Made by a program: the position numbers and the translations under genes
Shown: piece after piece, positions 12,203 through 23,208 of the stretch
How positions within the stretch are numbered: position 1 is the stretch's first letter
Layout: every line of letters starts with the position of its first letter
From: Hypomesus transpacificus
Lineage: Eukaryota; Chordata; Actinopteri; Osmeriformes; Osmeridae
Length of the DNA: 64,000 bases
Direction: 5' to 3'
Assembly: GCF_021917145.1 (NCBI RefSeq)
Contig: NC_061078.1
Coordinates: 6,921,076 to 6,985,075, forward strand
The notes under the pieces: generated by a model
Database searches by the model: none
Seen by the model: only the letters and a program-made list of their open reading frames with translations
Told to the model about the DNA's origin: nothing

Positions 12203-12295
12203 CTTCTAATCAAGGAAACCGAGCTGAGGATTGCTGCTGGTTCGCTTAGCTCGGCTCTCCTTTGACAGCTGTGTTCAAGTCACAAACATCCGGTT
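12203..12295 (-). other. arhgap1: arhgap1 first (non-coding) exon and core promoter, inferred
   Basis: A minus-strand donor (AG|GTAAAAC) at 12202 closes a GC-richer segment that runs up to about 12290. CpG-rich sequence (CCGGCGGCGG) follows at about 12300. The position fits a 5' untranslated exon of arhgap1. The transcription start itself is not visible. Confidence 0.45.
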
Positions 12296-12714
12296 TTGTC
12301 CGGCGGCGGATGGAGAGCTGCGGTATCTCCATGGAAACTAACCGAGATCGAGGCAAAGGTGTGACGGTAACAGGTGCACGAGTGTTATAGTAGCCTATCT
12401 GAAATATCCCTATTTAATGTACGGTAAATATTATAATATCCAGTATTTACTGTATTTATCATTACATTATAATTATCTGTAAACATTGTATATTGTATAA
12501 ATAATCAAGCTTACATGAAGACATTCCACGATAATATGTTTAATGTATTTGTATTTATTAATAAAATAGCAGTAAAGCAGACGATATAAAGCAACTGTCA
12601 CGTGTAAAAGAGCCCTGGGTAAGCTTTACACAGTCATAAGTTTGCACCTTATTTAGTACACAGTTCAGAGTAGAAAATACTTTGATATGTTAATGTGTTA
12701 AAATAATCACACCA

Positions 12715-12793
12715 CAGTTTAATCATTTCCTAATTCAAATGTTTTATTTCCTTCTCATTTTGATGGATGGAGATCACGAATCTGAGAGACAGA
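12715..12793 (-). other. f2: f2 3' untranslated region
   Basis: A reverse-strand AATAAA (TTTATT at 12743-12748) lies only about 46 nt past the f2 stop. It predicts a very short 3' UTR, as in mammalian prothrombin. Confidence 0.75.
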
Positions 12794-15700
12794 TCAGTCA
12801 TCGTCGCCTCCTGCTTTATCGATGACCTTACTCATCCATCTTCTCATACGGAACAGGTGGGTGTAGAAACCATATTTGCCGTCACGGTCGCAGCCCTCAC
12901 CCCAGGAGACGATGCCAATCTGGTACCAGCGGTTGTCTTCTGGGTTCTGGAAACCAGACAAGGAACGACCATCTGTATACTGTCTGTCTTCTCTTGACAC
13001 CAATAGGACTTTAAAACCAGATGCTTTGTAAGCTTTCTGGATGTTCTATATGTGTATGCTTTTATATAACTATGCAGAGATTATCTGTTACCTGCAGCCA
13101 CTTGTTGCATGGTGATAGTACAGTAATATTACTAACCCAATCTGATATGCCACATTAAGTATAACTGCATGTGAAGGTGTTAAGTGTTGATTAAGTTTCT
13201 GCTGTACTTACCTTCATGACAAATGGTCCTCCACTATCTCCCTCACAGGCATCACCTCTTGTGGGGTCGTCTGGTTTGTAGCCTGTAAAGCACAAACACA
13301 TCACACCCACAGTCAGGAGAGGACAACAGTGTCCAGTGGATGAGAGTCAGATCAGTAGATCTGATCTGGGTCAAGGAAGACTGCAGCATTGTGTAACAGT
13401 TCTCAGCTGTCTCTATGGGTCCTCAGTTTCTTACCAGCACAGAACATGTTGTCTGTGACGTGGATGGTGGTGGACTGGCGGCAGATGTCTTGGTCAACGA
13501 TTGGTAGGTGGATCTGCTGGAGGACTGAGGGTAGGTTCTTGTGGTTAGAGCTCCACGTTTCCTTCAGGTTCCCCCAGCCTGTCACTCTGCCCTTATAGCC
13601 TGAAAACATTAACCTGGAAAGAGACAAAGAGAGGGGGTAGGCCATGCAGCACACAAAATGCTTAGACTCATACCTAGGTAAGGTAAGAGAATAGCTGACT
13701 TACGTTTTGGCTACTTTCTTGCTAGGCATGCAGATAGGATGAATCTCATCAGTGAATTGGATTGGTTGTTTCATGTGCAGCAAAGCAATGTCTCTGTTCA
13801 GGTTGACCTTCCAGTCATATTTGGGGTGGACGATAATCTCATCAATGGCCACAATCTTCTCGGTGCCTCGTTCAAACCTGGCAGCCACAAAGTAAACAGT
13901 CAACTAGATCGCTAGATGGATGAATTCATGGATAAATCAATCAAAAGATAGATACTATCTTCAGTGATTCTGGCCAGGTGTTTTTGGACTCACTTGGCCC
14001 TGTTGTGTTTGCCGAGGCGGACCAGGATGTCGCCAATCGTGAAGTTCTTGTTCCAGGGTGGGTAGAGGATGCAATGAGCAGCAGTCAGGATCCACTCATC
14101 GCTGATCAGGCTGGCGCCACACAGCAGCTCCTGAGGGCTGCGCTTATACAGCATCACCTGCCTGGAACACAGCACAACATGTAGCAGGAACAACTATGTG
14201 TAGCAGCACTGTGTCTGTAATTGTTACAGTGGATGAATCTCATGCGCTACAGTGCTGGGCCACCTATTCGGGTTTCATGGCAATAAAGAACCTTTAAATC
14301 TTGCATCACCGACAACAACAACTCAATCTTAAATGTGAGGACATGGAGAAGAGTGGTTGTTGTTACCATGGCGCGCTGGCTACCTCTGCGTCCAACCCCT
14401 TGACGATACGGCTCCCTCTGTAGGAGTCCAGCAGCTCCTGCTCTTTAGCGTCCTTCTTGTTCACCTTCTCAAACAGTGGCCGTTCACCGCACACTGTCCA
14501 CACACACACACATGCCCGTTAAAAAGCGCACACATACTAACACGCAAGCAGCACACACACTTACCAACACACACACACACAAATAGCAACACAAAACCAC
14601 ATACACACGAAGACACCAACACACAAGCATACCATCACCCCATCACACAGAAACAAACAAACACACACAATAACAGATTCACATAACATCGACTTGTATC
14701 CATGGCAATAAAGCCAAATAAATCATGTCAGCTCAGAACCCACCCAGCTCTCCATTGCCAAAAGAACGTGGGCTGAAGAAGGTCTTCCTGGGGCCAGAAA
14801 GAACACTCCTCTCCTTGCCTCCTGTACTATCCTGATAGTTATCTATGGGGTTATCTGAAACACAGCAAACAGCTTTTGACTCTCACGGTGAGACCTCTTA
14901 CTGTACACATAACCCATCGACCAAGGACCAACCAAAGGTTGGTTACTATAAGTTGAATGGTTTTCTGATATGTACCATACACACACATGCTCTCTAATGA
15001 CACTTGAACGCATGTTGATTCCCACTATCAGAAGACAAATGAACACTCACCACAAAGCTCCAGGTCGCAGTACTCTACGGTTGTCCCGTTTTTCTCCACA
15101 AAGCACCATGGCCCTTCCGGGTCTTCATCAGGGTTCCTGCAATAGTTCTTGTCTAGCTTCACCTCAGGGATAAAGCCCTTACCCTTGATCCTAGCCTGGA
15201 CAGAGGGCTCAGTCCAGGGCAGGCAAGTTCGGGCTTGCAGTGTGGTGGAGAGGGTGCCAATGTAGTCCACCCCAATGTTGGAGAGGCAATCCTTCTTCTG
15301 AGCATACATTTTAGTGCTTTGCACAGCCGGAGGTGGGGAAGGGACAAATACCTTACCTGTAGGGAAAGAAGCAGTCAGACTTAACACACATAGCCCCTCC
15401 CTCTTCGCACAAGCCCACACTGAACAGGCCATATGTTAATTATATGACAGCATCTTCACAGGGAAAAGAACATCGACCCCCATCCTCCCCACGGTGGTAC
15501 ATTGAGGGTATTCTAGATTTTTTGGTATCATGTCCAACTGTGTTCAGTGTGGAAGGCGAGAATAAGTCAGAATTAGACACCACAGATGGGGACAGTGCAG
15601 GGTTCTCTCTTGACTGTTGGGTCCCTGGTGTAACACCACGGGCCCAGAGGACTGCTGTCTGGGTTCCTGCAGAAGTTCTCTTTCAAATTCGTATCCACAG

Positions 15701-17436
15701 TGGCATTAAACTCCCTGCAGTGAGACAAAAGTACAGCCTCATGTCAGGTCTCACATCAGGACTGCTTTTAATTAGAACAGCCTCTAATAGGATAGCTTCT
15801 AATCCAGAACATTCCAACCATGTTCCTGGAGAGCTTCCATCGTGTATCATGGATGACAGGTTAGTACAGTACAGCTACTTAAGACATCATGGATGACAGG
15901 TTAGTGTCCACCTGTGATTTACATCATGGAGGTAAGGTTATGATAGAGTTGACATACACCAGGTGGGGGAAGTTGCTACTCCAGTACTGGCACAGCTTTC
16001 CAGACGAGGTGAACCTCACATTGCCCTTGTAGTTCAGCCCTGTACTTACAACACATTCTCCTGGAGAAGACACACATGTACACATATTCAGCTACTGAAA
16101 ACCTTACCTTGAGTTCTCTCAAGCAAGTACATTTTGTGCACACTGTACATTATTCAAATAGAGAAATCACAAAATAATTTGTCTATTTTAACAATGTACA
16201 AATTATTTATAATTTGTTACAAGGAATCTGAACTTTCCCAACTTTATTCTGCAGTGTGCGTTTTACCATGTCATGGTCAAGTTGTTTACCTTCTACACAT
16301 CTTTTCACCACCTGTATGTTGTCTTTAGTCCTCTTTAGAGAGGTGCCTTCACAGTCTGAAATGCCATAGTAAAACACAGTACTTGGATTACAGGAGTACA
16401 TGAGTAAACTCACATTACGGCATAACACAGAGGAACAGGAAACACCACAGCTACTGTATCCACCACCAATCCTAGCAATACAGAATTAGCGTTCATCATG
16501 AATGTTTGTAAATTATTTGTAATCATTTTTCTCTGATTTTGGTTTGATATCAACCAAGGCATGTTAACATCTCTACTTTTGTCGGCTCTTGACTACAGTG
16601 TGTATCAGATTTGTCTCACACCTAGTTCTTCTGATATGGATACATTCATTGTGTTGCATTAAGCAACACAAATGTAGTCTACCTAAAACGTAATCGACCA
16701 AGGCCTATTGTGAGGCAATCAGTCCGGCTGTACTTTGTTCCTAGTTCAATACCTAATGTTTACTCTGCTCGTTATGACTAAGTACCTGCACACAGTATGA
16801 GTGTTAAGTATTTGATAGACAAGAAGAAGAGGAAAACACGCTTACCCTGATAAGTTACCCAGAACGCTGTCTGAAGCAAACAAAGATGAATACATGATTG
16901 GATTAGTTAGAAGGAGGGAAGCACCAAAAACGATACAATTATTCTTTATCATGTTAAGCCTGCCCATGCTCTCCACATGCCCAGACGTTGTACAGTCAGT
17001 TCCAGTGATGTTTCTCACCGTCAGGTCGGTTATCTCGAACACTTCTCTGGCCTCCTCGTGGTCACAGATCTCCTCAATGCATTCTCTCTCCAGGTTCCCC
17101 GGCTTAACCTCTTCAAGCCAGGAGTTTGCCCTCCTGGCTCGCACCAACACCTGTGATGCCCTCTTGTTGTCCAGAAACACTGCATACACACAACTTGAGA
17201 TGGAACTCACACAATCACAATACCGATGATTCAATTCACACAATCCCACTCTTGGAGAGTAACTCACACTCAGGGATACATATGTAACACCCTATCCTAC
17301 TACATGTTTTCTGACTGGACTGATCAGGTCACAGTCATAACAGTTTTCGATTATCAATCTTACCGTCATCACAAAGAGTAATCTGGAGAACTGAGAGCAG
17401 GAGAGTGAAAAGTAGAGATGGAGTTATATTAGCCAT
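12794..17436 (-). CDS. f2: Prothrombin (coagulation factor II)
   Basis: Prothrombin is the secreted liver zymogen of thrombin, which cleaves fibrinogen. Fourteen exons, from high to low, are 17364-17436, 17019-17179, 16846-16870, 16290-16355, 15958-16060, 15581-15714, 15051-15356, 14744-14854, 14367-14493, 13994-14161, 13704-13877, 13435-13613, 13212-13282 and 12794-12946. They give 616 residues, against 622 in human. The order is a signal peptide ([15 protein letters not shown]), a propeptide ending RARR, a Gla domain with 10 candidate Gla residues ([17 protein letters not shown]), and the hallmark 25-bp exon. Kringle 1 is split over two exons and kringle 2 lies in one. The peptidase has His in LTAAHC, Asp in NRDIALL and Ser in GDSGGP, with the Na+-loop [10 protein letters not shown]. 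The thrombin activation site reads SR|IVKG. The IEGR-type first factor Xa site is not recognisable. The ending GGDDD is longer and more acidic than in mammals. Confidence 0.97.
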
Positions 17437-19020
17437 GATGTGTGTGGAGCAACCCCTAGGACATCACGTCTCCTCTGTTCTGTCTGACTACTGTTCCCTG
17501 CCCTCTGTCTCTCTCTCTCACTCCCCCCAGAGCTTGCTGGTTAATATTGAACAGAATCAATTCAGGGGTCAACCAACCTCACTTCTATCATGGGTCTACT
17601 ATCAAACGTGTATTGAAATGGATGTGCTACCAGGGTGCAAATTAGGGGGGGGGGGTTCTGGTGGTTTGACCCCACTGATTAAAACTTGGACCCCCCCCAA
17701 AAGAGGTAGAAACAGCAGGTTGGGGGGGTCGATATATCGTTCTTACCTGTAATCGTAAATATTTCTTTATGCCCTGGAGAAGAAGTTAACCCCCCCCCCG
17801 GTTATAATTGTATAATTAACACTCTTTGTGCTACTATCATGGCTAGCTACACCAGTTACATAAGAGCTATTTTCTCTGGTCTGTCTACATACCCCTTGAC
17901 TATGAAAAAACAAAGAGGAAAATAAGAATATCTGTCATTTTAATGTTCTCACAATGCTACGGTACTGTATCCATTAACACAACGTGTCACCCACGCACAC
18001 ACACAAATTGCACAAACCGAAACATTTATTGACTTGTCTGCTTCTGACTCCTGTCCAAAAGATTCAATATTTACCTTTCAAATACAGAATGATGCATGGA
18101 TAAAAGCACAAAAACATTTTCTTTGTATGTCATTTTGTTGGTTGAAATGTCTGTCAGTTATGAAAGTTTGAGGAAATCAAGTTGATCAAAGCTGTGTGGT
18201 TAACTCAATTGAAGCCATGTAGCTTTCAACATTTCCTGCTCATTCTGAAGTCTGCCGTATTTTGGTCCCTTACAACAGAGAACTAGAACATAGTCATTCT
18301 GAATGATGCATCTCTGAGGCAAGTGAAATGTAAAAGCTGTCATAGTTTCAGACATCACACTGTCCTGAAAAGGAACATCTGGTGCAAACCAGCAATGGGT
18401 GACAAGGTTCAACACTTTTGAGTCAATATTTGCAGATCCCTTTAAGTAAGCAGAACACCTGCTTCCAAGGTTTCTTTTTTTCTTCTAGTTTTCCTGGGAT
18501 TTTTTCTTATCATCCTTGAGGGTTTAGATGCCAATCTATGATCATCTCTCAGTGATACTGTTGGAAAAAAAGGGCTGTGTAAATTTGATTCAATGTAACA
18601 TCCTGGTTCTCCAACAGAGAACAGCAGTTTATTAGGACCAATTGCTTAAGATGATTAATAACATGGGTGAAGCATTTGTAAAGTATTTCTATGTTAAGCA
18701 TTTTACAAACATTTGTTGATGCTTAAATAATCTGTAAATGGCTTGTGACTACATTTGTAAATGAGATGTTTGACATCTCTTTATTTGCCTTATAACTTGT
18801 TCATAAAATATATTTGAATCATAAGTAGCAACATTTATAGATCAACAAAGTATGAACAAATTGTTCGATGCTTGTCAAGGTTTAAATTGATCAGCACAGA
18901 GGCTCTCAGTTTACATCTCATACATTGTATTCACAATCTTCAAAGCTGAACTACAAAAACCTTTCAACCAAAACAGAGCTGAATGGAGAACTGCACAAGA
19001 GGACAGTGTACGTGTTAACG
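17437..19020. other. f2 upstream region and znf408 3' region
   Basis: The first ~190 bp above the f2 ATG is the likely f2 promoter and leader. I could not assign liver factor sites with confidence. From 17631 a dispersed repeat occurs. The rest is AT-rich and probably includes the znf408 3' UTR. Candidate reverse polyadenylation signals lie at 18780-18785, 18628-18633 and 18025-18030. No coding exon is supported. Confidence 0.6.
17631..17805 (+). mobile_element. Dispersed repeat, copy 1 (CAGGGTGCAAATTAG family)
   Basis: The segment starts CAGGGTGCAAATTAG, followed by a G-run and TTTGACCCC. It contains AAAAGAGGTA, a block ending TCTTACCTGTAAT, and GCCCTGGAGAAGAAGTT, then a C-run. The same ordered blocks recur inverted at 32055-32230, and the first block recurs near 58311. 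A non-autonomous DNA element is likely. CAGGG ends are common in hAT elements, but no target duplication was found. Confidence 0.55.
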
Positions 19021-21891
19021 CTAGATGCCCGTCTCTATCTCGACGGTCTGGGCCACAGAACTGAGTCCATTGTCTCCCTGTAGAATGACCAGGTTACCGT
19101 GGGCCTTGTGCTCCCGGACAACAATGCACTTCTCGTTAGAGTCTGAGACAATGATCTCGAGCAATTCCTGGCTGAGCTGTCCAGCCCCTTCCTCTAAGAC
19201 CACCCCATTGACAGAGAGGGCAGAGTCTGACGTGCCAAGAATAACTTGTCCTGAACTGGACACACTTAGGTCATCCAGAGTCTGGACATACAGCACTGTT
19301 TGGTCCTCTCCCTCTTCCACCAGGCCCAGATCCGGAGGCTGATCCCAGGTCTTGTCCACCGCCCTGCGAGGGGTCTTCCTGGGGCGGCCCCTCGTAGGAC
19401 GAGGATGACTGGCCTCCAGAGCTGCAAGAGCATCCTCTAGCTCCCCAGCCCCGGTCCTCTCCTCCTTCCGGCGATGGGACAGCTGGTGTCGCACCAGGCT
19501 CTGCATCAAGGTGTATCCGGCCCCACAGGTCTGGCAGCTGTATGGACGCTTCTCCAGGTGAGACTTCATGTGGCGCCTCAGCTTGGTGGCCGTGGTGTAT
19601 GCTTTCCCACACTCCTCGCAGCGATGGGGCCGTTCCCCGGTGTGCAGGCGCTCGTGGGCCCTCAGGGTGTGGGGGTCCCTCAGGGCCTTACCGCAGACAG
19701 GGCAGAGGTAGGCTTCCCCCGTGTGGGAGATCAGGTGCCTGCGCAGCTCAGGGGCCTGGGAGAAGCTCTGCTCGCAGTGCACACAACTGTAAGGCTTCTC
19801 TCCTGTGTGGATGCGCAGGTGTCCTTGCAGGTTTCCACGCTGGCGGAAGGTTTTCCCGCAATGTGGGCAGGGGTATGGTCGCTCGCCCGTGTGCAGACGC
19901 ATATGGTTCCTGAGGGAACCAGAGCTGGCCAGCTCCTTGGAGCAGACTGGGCAGCAGGTTTTGACGGGTGGTTGGTTCTGCTCCTTGGCCCGGTGAGCCT
20001 GCCGGTGTATCCGGAGAGAGGGCCTGCGAGCAAAGGCTTTGCCGCAAATGTCACACACAAATGGGCGCTGGCCGGTATGGAGCACCTCATGCTCCCGGAG
20101 GTCTCTCTTCACCCCGTAGCTTTTGTCACATTGCTGACACTTGAATGGCCGCTCTCCACGATGCATCAGTATGTGGGCTTTGTAGTTCTCCTGGGAGCTG
20201 TAGGTTTTTGAACATTCGGAGCAAGAGTAGGGCTTGAAGCCTGAGTGGGTGAACTGGTGCTTCTTCAGGTGGCACAGCTGGAAGAAGCTCTTGGGACACT
20301 GGTCACATCTATACCTCCTTTCCCTGGTGTCAAACTGAAACCGATCCGTAGAATCTGGCTCTGTCTTCTTCTGTACAGACTTATCTTGGGAGATTGGTCT
20401 ATCTTTATCTGTATGACTACTCACTGGATGTTGGTTTCTTGCCCTGCCTCTGGGTAAACCCTGTCGGGTCCCCTGCTGATCTCCCAGAGACCTACTCTGA
20501 CTCTCCTGGAGTTGGTGGTTGATGTGGCTGAGTAATGAGTGCACCTTCCTGGGTTTGGCTGCCAGGCGAGAACTAGCCCTAGGGGCTGGAGCTGTGGGAC
20601 CTTGGGCTTGGTCCTGATCACCTAGATCCCCTGATTCAGCCCCAGGCAGCAACAGAGTTGGAAAAGCAGCTCTGTCGAGAGCAACACTTTCTACCTTGAT
20701 GCTTCTAAACCCATCCACTCTTCCATTCTGCGCCGTGGTTTTGTTGTCCTCTGTCCTTCCACTTTTCTCCAGCCGCTCCTTCTCTTTCCTCCTCGTGGGC
20801 CTCCTCTTCCTCCTGTACATAAGAGGTTTGCTCCTCCTGATCTGAGTCTGGCTTTTACACGTCCCCTCTTTCTCACTCCTCTCATCCTCCCTCTCCAGCT
20901 CATCCCTCTCATCGTCATCCTCCCCCTCCTCTTCCATCTCATCCTCCTCTTTCTCAGGCTCTTCCTCAAGACAAGAACGTGCAGTGTCCCCATCTTTACT
21001 GGTGTACGACACACTTCCTCCACAGACTAAAGGTTGCTCCACTACCACTGGATTGGTAGCAGAAATTGTCTCCTTTCTGGAGCTTCGAGGGGCTTCCTGT
21101 TTTCGAAGTTTCCCTAGTGGTGTACCTGGCCCAGTTTGACCTCCTCCAGAATTCTCTAGGGGTTCAGGCAAAGTCTGGGACTCCCCAACCCAGAGAAGGA
21201 GTTCTGTCCCTGGGGATATGTCCTGGCAGGCCCTCAGAAAGAGACCTTCAGCCAGCTGGTGGACTGTCACATTCCTCTCCTCCTTCCCCTTGGCATTGCA
21301 GGCAAACCTACAGGGCAAGATCACAGAAATTGTGTCTCTTAGAATGACTACTGAGTTTGGATTAGATCACCAGTTTCTTAATTGTACCTGACCCAGTAGA
21401 ACTGGTCCCAGAGAGGCCCATTCACCACCCCTTGCCATTCTCCATCCATCTATGAAGACGAGATTATGAAACACAAAAGGACCAAATTAAATGTATCAAT
21501 TTTTCCATTGGAATGTACTGGTATTTACATCCTACTGTTGATATAAAGAGACGTTTGTTAGTGTTTCCTCTAAAACTGTTATTTACGCTTTTATATGTTT
21601 CAAAATATTGTATCAATTATGCCTCCACAGATCACAAATCTATCAAGGTCTTTGCCTACAGAGACCCACCTCTTCTTCCCTCTTGCCCTCCCCATGACAG
21701 TGGGCCTGGGCCTCGTTCTCAAGCCCCAGCATGGCACCTGTTGGCACTGCACATCTGACACACCACAGTCCAAGCTGGCCATCATTGGCCAGGGATGGCC
21801 CCACTGCCAGACCTCTGGGGACTGACCGCAGCATGCTGTGGAGGTAGAAGGCCTGGTCTAATGACCCGGTCGTGCCACCTGGAGACTCCAT
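19021..21891 (-). CDS. znf408: Zinc finger protein 408 (PRDM17)
   Basis: ZNF408 is a nuclear PR-domain, C2H2 zinc-finger protein linked in humans to retinal and retinal-vessel disease. Three coding exons (21670-21891, 21388-21449, 19021-21307) join in frame to 856 residues. The N-terminal part [15 protein letters not shown]...LGLWCV matches human LPRGLALGPSLA...LGVWCV. The PR domain follows ([40 protein letters not shown]). A long acidic and basic linker comes next. Ten C2H2 fingers (about residues 425-705) run from [10 protein letters not shown] to [10 protein letters not shown], the same count as the human protein, then a C-terminal tail ending VEIETGI. The ATG at 21891 ([10 protein letters not shown]) follows a probable acceptor at 21900, so an upstream non-coding exon is expected. 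The fingers sit in one exon. Identification is firm, although the linker is not conserved. Confidence 0.92.
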
Positions 21892-21899
21892 CACGCTCT

Positions 21900-23208
21900 C
21901 TGTAATACATCAAACACATACACACAACATAGATCAAGTCATAAAATCAAATACACTGTATTTTTCACTTTATCTTTTATCTTAAACATATAACGTGAAG
22001 TCATGCAGCCATGTATGTGGGCTACTCATTATCGGTTAACGTTGTGGTGGCAACTGACAGTTGAACAATTTTTTTTTATTTATGTCGTTGCGTTGGCCAC
22101 TATCCTGTTTGGCTGGTCATATCTGCTCGCAGGACCAGGAGCATGCGCGTCATTGAGATGGGGCGGTTATATGAATGCCACCCGGCTCACTTATGTTCAC
22201 TAAGATTTGCAATTCATTAGTTACAATATAAAATAGCTGAATAGCTGGGATCGAAAAATAGTAAAGAGGAAGTCGGGGCTGTAAAGTTAGGTAAGCTTAT
22301 CATTCAGAAAAAGTGCACGGCACCCAGCACAGAATAATACAGTCACAAGTTGCAGCCAGCAGTGCACAGCAGCAGCATGCTACGATATCAAGCCTACTCT
22401 GTAGCTAGCTAAGTGATTACATATGTGTATGAGACTAAATGTGCAAGCATCTACCATGTTTAACGGCAGGAGTTATGGCTTTGGACCACGTAATAATTAA
22501 TTGTTCATTTGGTAACGACAGCCAGATAGCTGTGTAAATGGGTGAACGGTCGCATACAACAACCCGTCCCTAGATAGCTTCCGAGCTAGCACTCCGCACT
22601 ACACGTTTACATGGCATCAATATAAAGATACTATCGCTCTAACTTTACATTAGGCTGCTTGCTTGACAGCAGCATGTGAAATAATTTCGACTAACCCAGG
22701 GTATATTCAGGGTCTGGATCAGTCCTTAGCAACAGTTTTTTCCTTTGAAAACTCCGGGAATATTATCGTTCGCCAGCCAAAAGCACAATTTCCGGAAGTT
22801 ATAATAGTTTCCGTTTAAACAGTCCGAAAGGAAACATGTCCTATATTCATTTTTGGCATACGAAACCTTAAATACGCTTGCAAGTGTGTTAACTACTTAA
22901 TAGTTGCATGCAATTTAAGCTTTAAATTGTGTTACAAAAACAATTTAGGTTTTTAAAAATTGTGTATTATAGATAAGACATATTCAAGCAATACTGAGTA
23001 GTAAGTACGCGATGTACAGGACCACCGTCCTGCAGGTGTGCGCTCCTGCGGTCACGGTGAGATTTAGTATAGATCTTTTTTAAATACAGATTTTCCAAAG
23101 CTTCCATAATCTGTATTGCTGTTCTGTTGCCAGGTAGCAATGCCATGGTAAACTGAGGCTGGGCCGGAGGGGACCTTACCGGTTGTGGAGAGACCAGTCA
23201 CCAGCTTC
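21900..23208. promoter_or_regulatory. Divergent intergenic/promoter region of znf408 and prdm11
   Basis: About 1.3 kb separates the znf408 coding start (minus) from the prdm11 start (plus), so both promoters must lie here or in the adjoining 5' exons. It holds no supported ORF. A bidirectional arrangement is inferred from gene order only. Confidence 0.6.

Noticed and set aside
19474-20211. 245-codon plus-strand ORF at 19.5-20.2 kb
   Set aside because: It is an antisense shadow of the znf408 zinc-finger exon.
21308-21324. znf408 zinc-finger ORF starting at 21324
   Set aside because: The apparent start is GTG and lies inside an intron. A proper acceptor (CTGTAG) at 21308 joins the PR-domain exon 21388-21449.
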